Assembly (NCBI GenBank): GCA_916700875.1
Contig: CAKAKS010000004.1
Coordinates: forward strand, 10,560,534-10,624,533
From: Sebastes aleutianus
Lineage: Eukaryota > Chordata > Actinopteri > Perciformes > Sebastidae
Length of the DNA stretch: 64,000 bases
Direction of reading: 5' to 3'
The position numbers and the translations under genes were made by a program. Shown in pieces: positions 36,101 through 48,600 of this stretch. Position 1 is the stretch's first letter. The number at the start of each line of letters is the position of its first letter. The notes under the pieces were generated by a model, which made no database searches, was not told the DNA's origin, and was given only the letters and a program-made list of their open reading frames with translations.

Positions 36101-36626
36101 AAAGAAGAGATATACAATTTGAATCATCAGGTTTAATATTTTTAAAATACTGTTTCTGAATGTCTCCATCTTCCTTTCTTTTTCTCTCTCAATCACAAAC
36201 ACACACATACTGCTAGTAATCGTTCATGCTGAAGGAGGAGAGGATTAGTTATTTGTTAGCTAAGAAGTGCTGAGAGGAAATTAGAGAGACAGGAGGGGAG
36301 GAGGTGGGGGCTGTGAACAAATCAGGGCGACACACTTTACCCTCCACTTTAAAGGTGGCACATGGCGAGCCTATTGAGGGTAGGAAATTAGATTTTTACA
36401 AGAGCTGACTGCTGGCAAAGTGTGTGTGTGTGTGTGTGTGTGTGCGCCTGTGTGTTTGCCGTTCTGCTAAATACTGAGAGTTACTGTGAGTCATTAGGCA
36501 GACACTGTTAAAGGACATGCACAGATACACAGAGCATGCACAACATTTGGAAGACGTACCATAACATTACTCATGTCTGGCAATGAGAAACACATTATTA
36601 GATCATGCTCACACTAACCTTCATGT

Positions 36627-36683
<57 letters not shown>

Positions 36684-39600
36684 TGTGTGTTTCTCTCTTC
36701 TTTTACTCGCAAGACACACATCTTTTGATCTCTCTCCTGTCATGATGCCACTGCTTCACAGTTTGCGCCCAAACCTGCAAGATAGTGTTTACACGAGTAT
36801 GTATTTGAAACGTTCACAGTCCAGCTGTGTAGACTAAACATATCTTACACTGTTTTCATGCGTGTGGTGTTAGCACCACCTCACCACAGCACTCAGGTCC
36901 CCCCCCTCCTGTGTTGAGAAATTACAGCTTTGAAGACAGAAAAAAGTCTGCTCTCTAGGCAGTCTAAGGCGACGTCTAGACAGATATGACCTAACTAAAC
37001 TATAATCTCAGATTTGGCTATTAGCTCGTCTTTTCAGTGGACATGTTTGTGAAACTGGACATTATAGGTTGAGAGCGAGAAAGAACAGGGGCAAAAGTGA
37101 GAATGAGAGAAGGGGAAAAGAAAGAAAAACAACTTTGACATTTTTCCATTCAGTCTTTTTCCATTCGCCCTCTCGCTTATCCCCCCTCTTGCCTCAGTGT
37201 CTGACTTCAGGTCCAAGGAATCCGATGCAACTGTAATGAAGCTATTAAGGAGGTGCTTTTTTAAGGCTTTTACACACATGCTAACATTGCGGGGGTTTAC
37301 TGTAATGCTCATCTGAACCTTCTACCCTCAGGGCTGGAGGGGGTTGAAAGAATAGAGAGAGCAAAGAGGATTGCATGTGAGAAGACAGACAAATGAGAGG
37401 GGACTCTTTGTTTATTAGCCAGTCTTGTGATTTTCTCTCCTCGTTGCTGTCCGCTCCTCTTTGCATCAGCGTCGCCTATTCATTTGTGTTTTTGCGGTCT
37501 TTCTACTTTTCCCTGCATCAGATCTCCTCTCTGTGTGTGTGTGTGTCAGCACTGCCGTCTCTCTCCCTTCCCTTCTGAGGTATTTGGACAGCTGTGGCTG
37601 TCTGTGTGTATTACAGAGGTTGCGACCCTGACATCTTGTTTAATACCTGGCCCTCTCAGCCTAATTGATGGCCAGAGCAAACACTGTGGTCTGGAACGAC
37701 CGGCTGTGCACGAAGTGTGTGTGCAAGTGTGTTTCTGACTGTGAATAAATATCTCAGACTCGTACCAAGCTGTATTTACAACTGCCTCTTCATACTCAGC
37801 AGTATGTGATGTGTACCTAATATATACAGTGTACAGTTTTTTGCATTTGATTATCATTTAAAAAGTACATTGTGTTATGCCATCAAAAATGTTTGACATA
37901 CATAATAATTTAGGTCAGTTAGTCATGTAATAGAATGGGCTTTGGTCTATATAGACTCAATGATGTGTGTTTTGCCCTGTTAAGATGTGCTCCTCTAGTC
38001 ATCCTGCTATTGAACAATGTGGGCGTGTCCCTTTAAGTATGGTTATGACCACACAGATCACAGATTGTAGACCATAGATTCAGTTATTTTCCAGCGGTAT
38101 TGGTCTGTTTTTGATAGTCCCAAGATTTGTCATGTGGATATATTTTTGTTTGTTTTAATTTTCGTGGAATAAACTTTTCACTCACTATACGAGCCTCATA
38201 TTTGAAGCTGACCAGGGAGTGAGTGTCTGCAGAAGGCAAAAGACGAAGTTGGACATGGTATAGTCTACGTGAGTCAGAAACCTTTACATCCTGCTAGAAG
38301 TTGCGAGGACGGTTTAGGGCAAGCTTCCACTACATACAGTATGTCACCAACGTCTAGTTTTTTTCTACACTTTACCTGAATGTACAGTACTCAACGCTCT
38401 GTCTCAGTAAATATGACTTGTATCTCTAATTTTACCTTGTGTGTGTTTTCTCTCCAGGTTATTCCCTGTGTCTGGGTAAGTCCTATTTCTTCCGGTTCAA
38501 CCATCCCGAGGAGGCAACCAGAATGAAGAGCATGCTTCCACAAAAGAGCCCCGTTTCAGCTTTAGCCTACAACACAGGTACACACACATAAAGGGGGGCT
38601 AACTACCCTTCCGTGACCCCATGGCCTGCACTCGATCCCCGTTCTTTTGTCTTTGTTTCTCCTCTCTGTCTTTGTTCTGCCACATCACCATCTCCTCTTC
38701 CACCTCCCTCCCTCTCTCCTTCATCACCTCACTCATCTATTCCATCTGCTTTTCACCTATTCTCTGCTTGTAGCTCTTCATCAGCTTATTCTCCTCATGT
38801 AACATCTGTCCCCTGCAAATATCCTCGCTCCTATATGCCCTGACAGGGATCTAAGTGTTAAGTTACAGGTAGACATGACCCAGACAGGTGTGTGTGAGAT
38901 TGGGATGTTAGTCTTGAGTGTGTGTGTCAGGCAGACTGAAGCGTATAGGGTGGAGGCAGGTATTTTTCTTCCAGCCCTCTCATATGTCTTTCCTAAAACA
39001 TACACTTTCACTGTCACACACATGCTAAAAGTTAAATTCAAAGCATATTTGGAATGTTATTGTCATCTGGTGCCCCTCCATTTCCATGGCGATACAGCTG
39101 GACTCTGCTGTCTCCGTGGTGATTGATCGGGGCTTTGAGCAAGGTGTGTGTGTGTGTCTGTGCCATAATCAGTGGAATCCTTGCACTTTAAACTCTAGAC
39201 GTAAGGAATGCACTCGTCTCCTGCTTCTCTGATGTTTTTGTAGAAATGACTTGCATCTCTCTCACACACATATTCACACACACACACACACTTCGCAAAC
39301 AGCCCCGAATCTTGACCGTTATCCTCCAGATTGCCAAGACTCACACTCTTGACACGTGCACCTAAAGTGAAGACTCCCACACGAAGCGAAACGAGCTGGG
39401 CATAGAAGAGAATAGTCACGTTAGAAAGGAAAGGAGTTGATGCACGCCAGGCCTCCAGTATAAATCTGCCCATGTATGGACACAAACACCCGGTTATGTG
39501 TGTCAGTGTGCGTGCGTGTGCTTCTAGATCTTATGATGTCTTTCATTTTCTGCCCCAGTTCTCTCCACCATGTAAGGTTTGACATTTTCTCACACAGGCT

Positions 39601-42600
39601 TATATTCAGCTATGACGTGCACTTTAAATAGTCCAATTTCTCTAACAATATAACACTTAAATTATTCAACACATATATATATTCTTGGCATATGTACACA
39701 TGGGAAGTACACGCGTGTGTTTCTCTCAGGCGGAGCCACAGTTTAGGAAAGCTTTTTTTGTGTGTGTAGGCGTGTGTGACAGTTAAACGCCGGGTGGTCT
39801 AAGCTTCAACATTGTAATAGCTCCTTTTCCACATAAAACCACAGATGAATTAGAAACAGTGGGCAGGTTTCTCACAAACTGCTTCCTTCCTAGTGTTTTA
39901 CCTGCATTTTTGATGACGGTAATATTTAGGGAGTTTTTTTTTGGAATTATTCTGCACAGAAAAGTAGAAATAGTGCTATTAATCAGAAAATACTCCTGCC
40001 TACCTCAGCAATAAGCAAAAATAGTTTTTGTCTGATTTGTTTTAGTTTGAACTTCCTTCCTGCTAAATCTTACTGACTCAGTTGAGGTTTGGAAAAAGAC
40101 CCCCTCTCTGCTGAAGCTGCTTTTAAATAAAAGGCTTTAGGAAGGAAGGGCGCGGGGCCTCTTGAGGGTACTCCAGAATATTTTGTGGTCTTTTTCATTT
40201 CCCAAAATCCTACTCTAAGGAACTGCAGTCGAGTTAGAGTTAAAATGTTTGTCTTGGATCTAATGGATGGTTTTGTATGAGTGTATTTGCATGCAGTGTG
40301 TGTATTTGCATGCAGTGTGCGTGTGTGTGTGTGTGAGAGTTGACTCCTATTCTGGGTGATTTGCTGCCAGTTGCGGATTGTTTGGGTTGGGTTTGTTCTT
40401 GCCATGGGCCCCATCTATGAATAGCTGCAGCTTCAGGTACAAACGCAACCTCTTCCTCCCTCTTTTCCTTCTTCTTTTCCTGTTACTCCATCCATCCATC
40501 TCTTTATACATCTATATTGCTTATCCCAGCCATACTTCTTTACTTTTGTTTTTCTTTCTCCCTCCATATTCCCTTTCTGGTTCTCCATTTCTATATGTAT
40601 TTATATCCTTGTTTCTCCTACTCATGAATGTTCATGTATTTGTGTATCTACACTTTCCCATATTATCTATTTATTATCTTTTCCATTTTATCCCTCTCCC
40701 ACCTCCAGACTACCTGAAGTTTAGCAGTGACTATAGCCATGCGGTGGTGGGCGGCACCAGCAGTGCTAGGGGCATGCGATCGGCCTCTGAGCTCCGGGAC
40801 TTGATGGACACGCTGCAGCGCAAGAAGCTCGCCCTGGAGAACAGCCTGAGAGCCAACGGGAATGCGAACCCCTCCTACTTCAGCGTGACACAGGTCTGGC
40901 ATCATTTAGCTCCACTTCAGGATTTATTATCCTGCTTTCTACGTCATGCGCCAACAAGGCTTTGTAGAAGCTTTATGGTTAGCCTGGCTGTTTGTCTTGG
41001 GGTAAACAGGGCTAACCAGGGTTTACTCATTATCTACAAGACCAAACATGGATAACCAGGGCTTACACATTATCCTGGGCTATACTACAGTGTTCACCTG
41101 GCAACACATACTCATTACTCTTGTTTCTGTCGCAAAGCTTGAATGTAGGTCTGCTTAATACTAAAGCCTCACAATTATCTTATGTATTTCTATCTCTCCA
41201 TCTACCTCTGTCAAGATTTTAAAGTATTTACAATTGTAATATGTATTTTTTTTTCCATCTGTCTCTCAGTCTCCTCCCACCACACCTATCTCGAGTCCTA
41301 CCACATCCTCATCGGCCTATCAGGACCAGGCAAGGAGGTTCTATGGCTCAGATCGTGCACCCATGTCTTTGAAATCTGCTCCCCCTCTTTCTCCTGGACG
41401 ACGATCCGACCCGTCTTCATCTCTGTCCTCCCGCACCTCGGTCAACCGCAACCAGGACAACTTCGGCAATAGCGATGGCCGACGGCCGCACAACCCGGGC
41501 TCCTCTTCTTTACAGTCCACGTGGAATGGCGGAGGCTCCTCCATTTCTGTTGACGGTAGCAATAGCTACCTCCTCTCTCTTCCTCCTCCGTCCTCTTCAT
41601 CCCGCACTCCATCAACAGGAGGTGCAGCCAGCATGCCATCAAGCCCCCGTCTTGGCCGCCGTAGCTATGGCAACCAAGAGCCCGTGCCCACTAGTAGAAC
41701 CAGAAAATACTCTGCAGGCTCGCTAAGTGGGATGACGGGAGGAGGGCACAGCCGCTCGCTGCCACGCCTCTGCCCCTCCCAATCTCCCCGTGACAACAAC
41801 AACGGAGCCATGACCTTGTCAACGTTGCCCCCACGGCGTTCTGATGTTGCTGGCGGTTACAAATTTAGCAAAGACCATTACAACAACAACCAGAATGCCA
41901 GCCCTGACCTCAACCACAACTCTAGTAACTCCAGCCAGCTTTCCTCCAACAGGAATCAAATCCAGACCCCAAATCAGGGAGAAAGTATAGTGTCTATCTC
42001 CCTCTCCTCCCCTAAGATCTTGCCCTCCACTACCGCCCCTATCTCTGCTACAACCGCCCCACCTGATGTGACCATCCCCTCCAGGACAGGGGGCTCCTCT
42101 TCTCCTCGTGTGGCCAAAAAACTCAGCCTGACCTCCACTAGTTCTGTGGGCTCCATCGGCTCCATGAGCTCCAGCCCTCCAGAACTGGAGCGACTGGCGA
42201 GCCGTGGAGTCTCCCCAGGAGTAGGCCTGTCTTTGGGGGAGAGGGAGAGGGAGAGGCGAGGGGTAGGCCAAGAACTCACAGGTACCATGGGGTTTGGACT
42301 TGGAGAGAGGAGGTCTTCATTTGGGAAGGCAGGGCTGGAACCGGGGATGGGGCTGGGTGAGAGGAGGCAGTCATTTGGAAAGGCAGGAGTGACCCCACCA
42401 GGAGGTTTCAGGGAAAGAAGGGGGAGTATCAGCTCACTGAGTGGGAAGGAGGAGCTGACCGACTACCACCAGCACCAAAAAGAGGAGAGGCTCCGTGAGC
42501 AGGAGGTGGAGAGACTGGTGAGTTTGAGTGTGTTTGCACATGTGGCTTTTCTCTGTTGGAACAGAGGACATAAATTGTTCCTCATGTCCCCAACATCTGC

Positions 42601-45600
42601 CAATTCAGATTATGGCAACATGTTCCAATTTGGATCAAATGACACTGTATAGATACTGTTTATAGACATAACCTGTGATACAGACTGCTGTAATGTGTAA
42701 ATTAGTTAAGCTTACAGACGTGCAGACTGTTGACAGGTGAAAAGTTTGTTGCTCTTACGGTTACTGAAAGAAGATAGGGATACAAGTTTATATTTGCAGT
42801 GGAAGAATGATATTGTTTTGCATACTCATGCAATCACACAAAGACACAAAAGAAATGGAATGAGTTTAGGAAAATGCATCCCTTCACACCAACCTTGTCC
42901 TTGTCCCCTCAAACATACTCTCCCAGGGAGCTTAACACACACACACTCACACACACATGCAGAGAGAGAGAGTGAGGTTCACCGTTCCACAGATGCCTCT
43001 GGCAGTTAGCCCATACTAACAGGACTATTCTTAACCCCGTGCTTGGATTGTGTGTGTGTGTATGTGTGGGGTGCGTGTTTATGTCAGTCATCTGGAGGTC
43101 CGCCCAGTGTGGTTCGGACCACTGAAGAGCCACAGAACACATCAGTCAGATGTGGGTTAGAGAAACCAAGAAGATTAGAGAGCAGCGTTGTAGTGTAGCA
43201 GGTGGATAAACACACAGATGCTCAACATATAATGACAACTGGACTCATAATAATCCCGCTATCCTTCCCTCTTTAAAATGTCTCTTTCTCTTTCACACAG
43301 CCGTGTTCTGCTGAGGGAACTGGTGTCTTTTAAACTGTGAGAAACTCTGAGTTTTCTGGATGCCGTACAAACCAAACTGTTTCACAAGCATCTCAGTGGC
43401 TTTCAGCTATAGCCTCCAGTTATTTTCGATCATATTTGCAAGATGTAAAATATTGTGGACCTCTTGCTCTGATCAGAGAGAATTTGTGGTTTGCCCAAGA
43501 TCAAGAACATTTGTTTAAACCCAGCAGCAATGCATTTGATGTGGTTTGATTTACAACCCATTTGTTTTTAGTTTGCGCCCCGATATAAAATATATCTTAA
43601 TCAGGCTTAATCTGTGATTTTAGTCTCTATATTTAAGTGTCAAAATGATTAATATGTTTTGAATAATACTTCTGAATAATCAATAATAAAACAATGATCA
43701 GATGTGCCGCTAGGCATTGTAAGAAAGCCAATAGCAGCATCTCCTAGTCCAAGACTGATCTCAGGAAAGCATTGTCTTAACCTTGTCTGCCCTCTAGTGG
43801 TAGTACAGGAAACCTGCATTCTTTCCATGCTTGTGCATAAATGGCTATTTGGGGATGTTACCAGCAACAAAAGGAAGAAAAACACAAAAGCAAACAGCTA
43901 ACATTAACCCATTATGTCATTTAGGATGTACAGCTTAGATGCATTTGGTAAGGATTAGGTAAGTTAAGGTTATTATATTTCATCAGTCCATATTTACAAG
44001 TTGGCTTGTCTTGTTAGTTTAAATAGCTATAAAGGAAGAAAGGGAAAAGGAGAAAGAGAGGTTAAGCGCTAGAGTGAGATAAATGTCATTTTTCCCCCTT
44101 TACCCATACACAATACTTTTTATTTCGCGTGAAAAACACAGCAGGTTAGAGAGGTCAGAATACTTGAACTCCTCTTACTCACTGTGTGTCATGCCAAAGC
44201 ACCAGCTCATATTTCCCCACTTGTTTCCTCTCTTTCTATTTCCTCACAATCTCCCTCCACCATTTTCCTGTCTTTGATTTTCACTCCATCCTTTCTCTGT
44301 ACGGCCCTGTTCTTTCAGTACGTTTTCCTCTCCCTCTCTCCGTCCGTCTCTCTAGTTGACAGCTGATTACTATAAGGGCTCCACAGAGGCTTGTGCTCAT
44401 TAGAATAGAACAAGGTGACAAACTGACAAAGGCCTGTTTTGCCTCAGCTCCCAGTTCACATTACACACTATAAAAGGGGTTGTGTATGTATGTTTGTTTG
44501 TGTGCATTTACACATATATACAAAAGATTATTCCACTGGTAAACAATGTGTACTGTGATTAATTATTTATATTGCTTTGCATAAATTACTTTTTATATTT
44601 AATTAAAAAAATAATGGGTTAAAGGGACTGTTTGTAACTTTTTAAGCGTATAAATGTACCGGGTCGGGATCCCATGCGCGCTCGCGAGTGGCCGGAGTCA
44701 CTGCTCCTCTGCCTGCTTGCCTTCACTCACACAGCGCGCATTCTCGCTGTCTCGCTCCACCTCTAGACGTGAGCACGCGCTCACTACACACTGCAAAAGA
44801 GTTAGTTTAGCTCTGAGAATATCTAGTGAATGTACAGTGGACGTTTGTGCAGAAATAACTGCTGCAGCTCCTCCAGACCAACAGAGGTTTCCCGTGTCTT
44901 GTGAAGTGATGGGGCTCCGCAGCGAGAAACGTTGTCGTCTCCGACCGGGTGCCGGTGTCTCCCTGCGGTCGCAGTCGGGAGGCGATAACGTTTCTCTTCC
45001 TGCTTCAGCCCCGGAGGCTGAGGCAGGAAAAGCCAACACTAGGATCAGCATTGATTCATGGAGAGACCTTCGTCTGGTCAGCTAACATTACTGCCAAGCA
45101 GCTGAAATATAGAGTGATATTGTGGTTTTAGCTGACGTGTGTCGCCTCACTGTTTTGAGCGATGCTCGTTCATGTCTATTTGGAGCGAGCAAGCGCGAGC
45201 CCGACGCTGACTTTCGTTGACTTAACGGCCACAGGTGTCGCTGTTAACAAGCAATTTTGAAAGTTACAAATAGTCCGTTTAAATGATGAGCAATATAATG
45301 TATACGTAGTGCTATAATGCTTTTCCTAAATAGGATGTCTCTCTTTGGGCCTTCTAATCAGGCATATGATTGTCTCATGACTTTTAATAGTCCAAACTAC
45401 CTGGTTCAGCTTCCTTCCTAGAGCACATATCCCTGGAAAGTGTCTTGTTTCCTTAGTGGCAGTACACACACACAGACACATTCCTGTTCTTTGGAGTCAT
45501 GGCCTGTTCTCGTGCACACTTCCGATCAAAGTTGACAGCTGTCCACCTTCTCATTAGCTGACTCCTTCTCTCTCTCACACACACATTCACACACCTCTGT

Positions 45601-48600
45601 GCCACGTTCATTTTTTTCTAACGTCCCTCTTTCCACCTCTAATATTACTTACACAGGATTACTGTTTGGCTTCTCCCTCCAGAGAAGCTACTGCTGAACC
45701 TATGAGGGGGTATTTTAACCCTCTGCAGCCTCCGTAGCTCCCCATATAGTAGCTGCGTTCAGGCAGGCAGAACTGTGGAAAGGGCAACTCTTGCTCCAGG
45801 GATTCCCAGTTAAAGGAAATATTCTTTCTAGGCTATTCAGATGATATGCTAAACTAGAGTATATAAATTACAAACAAATCAGGAGTGCATTTTGGACTAA
45901 ACAAGGACATTTTAACTAGAGGGATTCACTTCTTCAGAGCGATGCTTCCCCAGGTAACTTGAGCATTGGAAACTTTATTTTATGATGGAAAGAAATGATA
46001 CCCAGCTGAGCTGCTATGACTCTTCCTCTCTAGTATAACAGAACGTTCAATTTGTGCATTTCCTTTAACCAATTTAAAAACAGACATGTATTTATATGAA
46101 GAAATAAAATGTCAGAATCAGTATAAATAAGTGTAACATGTGTTGTTTACTGGTTTTGAATAGTTAACTTCTGACTCTTGTAGAAAGATAACTTAAATTT
46201 AGGTACAATCTGAAATAACGTATGCCCTGTTTGTCGTCTGTTTGATATATCTCACCTTGTAATCCAGCACCACTATAGGGATTTATTAGGGCTTAGTTGT
46301 TTTATAACATAGTGTTATGCTATATTTGTTTTAGCACCCCAACGCTGGCAGTGGTCTAAAAAATGGTGGGGACTTTTGTTTGTTACTCAACGTAGCTACC
46401 ACAAAAGGTTTACCCCTTTTGAAGTAACATTATCACAGCATGTTAACAAAAATAACTACACAACTTTAATTCAGGCCTAATATGTGCAATATCATTATCA
46501 TTATTACTACTAAGGTGTAATTCATACTGTGCAATATTTTCATGTGGAATTTCATTTCATTCTCACTGTGCAATATTGTTTTCCACTTGAGCAATTTTGT
46601 TAATAGTCTGTTTATTGTCAATACTGTATATACTGCTCCTATTTTTATACTTCCTTCTATTTAAATGGTTCATATTTTGTTACACTTTGTTTAGCTCTTT
46701 TTTTTACTGTTAGCTGATGCATCTTGTTTTTTGCACGATCCCCTTTGCAGCTGTACACTGCAAATTTCACCACTGCGGGACTAATAAAGGAATATCTTAT
46801 CTTATCTTATAACATATAACTACACCTTTTTAAATAACCTACCATACACAACATCCTAAAGAACAATAATAATGAGTTTACACCACTACGCTTGCTCATA
46901 GTTTAACTCATGTATCTGTCTCTGTGTGTGCTTATCTCAGGAGCGACAGCGACTAGAGACTATCTTGTCTCTGTGTTCGGAGCTTGGCCGGTCTGACAGA
47001 GATGGAGGTGGCCCAGCTACAAGTCCCACTTCAGCTGTGGCGGATCTCCAGAAGATCAACCAGGAGCTCGAGAAGCTTAAACTGAACGACGACGATGATG
47101 ACACAATGTCGGTCTTTTCGGACTCTTCAGCTGTTAATGGAACGACAGGGAATGGACACATGACCGCCCTTGGATCAGAGAATGGTTACTATGATGAAGA
47201 TCTGCAGGTACGACGGAGGCGCAGCAGCGGTCACCGAGACAACAGAGCAGAATCACCCGCCGTCAGTCTGCGAAGCTTCGCCCCCTCACCTTCTCCACGT
47301 GCACAGAGGACCAATGAGGTATAAGAGATTTATTTGTACACATTTATATGCACTCATAATAGTATCACATCTTTAGCAGGTGAACTGGTTTGTTATTTTC
47401 AGACCCAAGAGTCACTTTACCACTTTTAAATGTACAAAGATTTATAAAACATACATGTAAGCAGAGTTCTGTTAATGGAATGTAAAGTGTAGAGCAGAGC
47501 ACTCACCACTTACCTTCAACAATGATCCTTTCAACCAACGTCATCTAACTTTATAACCCTCCTCCTGACCAGGGTTGAACATGGGTTGGATGTTCCACAG
47601 AACTAGATAAATAGGCATTATTTTAAGCGCTAGGAATGTTATTTTATGTCATTGATGATTAAATGAATTAATCAACCTCACTCATTAAAAAAAGCAAAGA
47701 AAGAGGGAAACCTGAGAGTGCACAAATTAGTGAATAAGATAGAAAGTTAGTGAACTTAGATTTACTGGTATTTATATAGTTATTCTGTGTAATTCTGTGT
47801 TTAAGCAGCAATGCATATGGATCTACAATTGCACACTGGAGTCTCTGAACATTGATGACAAGATTATCTTGTCTCTTCTGATCGGGTCAAATGCATGTTA
47901 AATCCGCATTATACACATCTCCTGTATAAAAAGAGTATGAGGCTGCTAAAGCAGCACCTTTGACTTTGGTCAGCTTCTTAAAAGATTAATCAGGATTGAT
48001 GTGGGAAGTGTTTATGCTCCCTGTTCTTTCTGGAAAACATGAGAGTGACAAGGGTCACTCCTCTTAATACTAAGGTATCGACATACACACCCTTCACGTA
48101 GACAGATGGGAGATATTTACAGCCCATTTATTAGATTAGAGCAGGGTAAGTGTTACAATTTAGAATAGACAGCTGGTGTTAGTGTGTGTGGGTGTATGTG
48201 TGCACATTTCTTTGCTGCAAAAGAACAGAAATTCATTTTTTCATTGCCCAAAGGAAGTACTACTTTCACTTCATGTCACCACATTATTGAATTGGTGGTG
48301 TCAGTGATTATTATTACAACTAATTACCACCAAACCCCAATATAGGTCCTGGTAAGCTTTAGCTTTAACTACATATTAACAATGGTTCAATCTGTGACCC
48401 TGTTTATGATGTTTGTTACCAGGCTCTAGATGATGCAGCGCGTCGCCGCGGACAAGAAGCGAGGCCTTCAGAGGAGGACGTGAGGCGTGTGGAAGAGGAG
48501 AGGATCCAGGTGCTGAATAACATGGAGGAGCTGGAGCAAAAGATCAAAGAGCTGGACAACCAAATGGAGGAATCTGCCCAAGAGGTAAAGAGATGACGAT

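Larger units (their letters stand above)
30168..38457. other. phldb2: phldb2 intron 5
   Basis: An 8.29-kb intron with several microsatellites (30353-30386, 30609-30636, 31759-31794, 33097-33157, 36630-36690), a duplicated hAT-like segment (35160-36080) and a possible LTR-like block near 38018-38330 that has an AATAAA but no clear ends. I saw no extra coding exon. Confidence 0.55.
42518..46940. other. phldb2: phldb2 intron 8
   Basis: A 4.4-kb intron holding a perfect CTCF core on the minus strand (43787-43800), a TTAA-bounded MITE (44619-45282) and the 3' end of a LINE (about 46440-46810). No coding exon was recognised. Confidence 0.6.

Noticed and set aside
38018..38330. LTR-like block with AATAAA
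   Set aside because: No paired TG...CA ends, duplication or primer site could be seen; mentioned only under intron 5.
40378..40708. Upstream part of a 225-codon ORF running into exon 7
   Set aside because: The part before 40709 is a pyrimidine-rich intron with an acceptor at its end; phase from exon 6 shows that only 40709 onward is coding.
41819..42288. Overlapping minus-strand ORFs of 104 and 150 codons
   Set aside because: They are antisense shadows of the large phldb2 exon 8.
44654..45085. 143-codon plus-strand ORF
   Set aside because: It lies wholly inside the TTAA-bounded MITE; the high GC content explains the absence of stops, and it has no recognisable domain.
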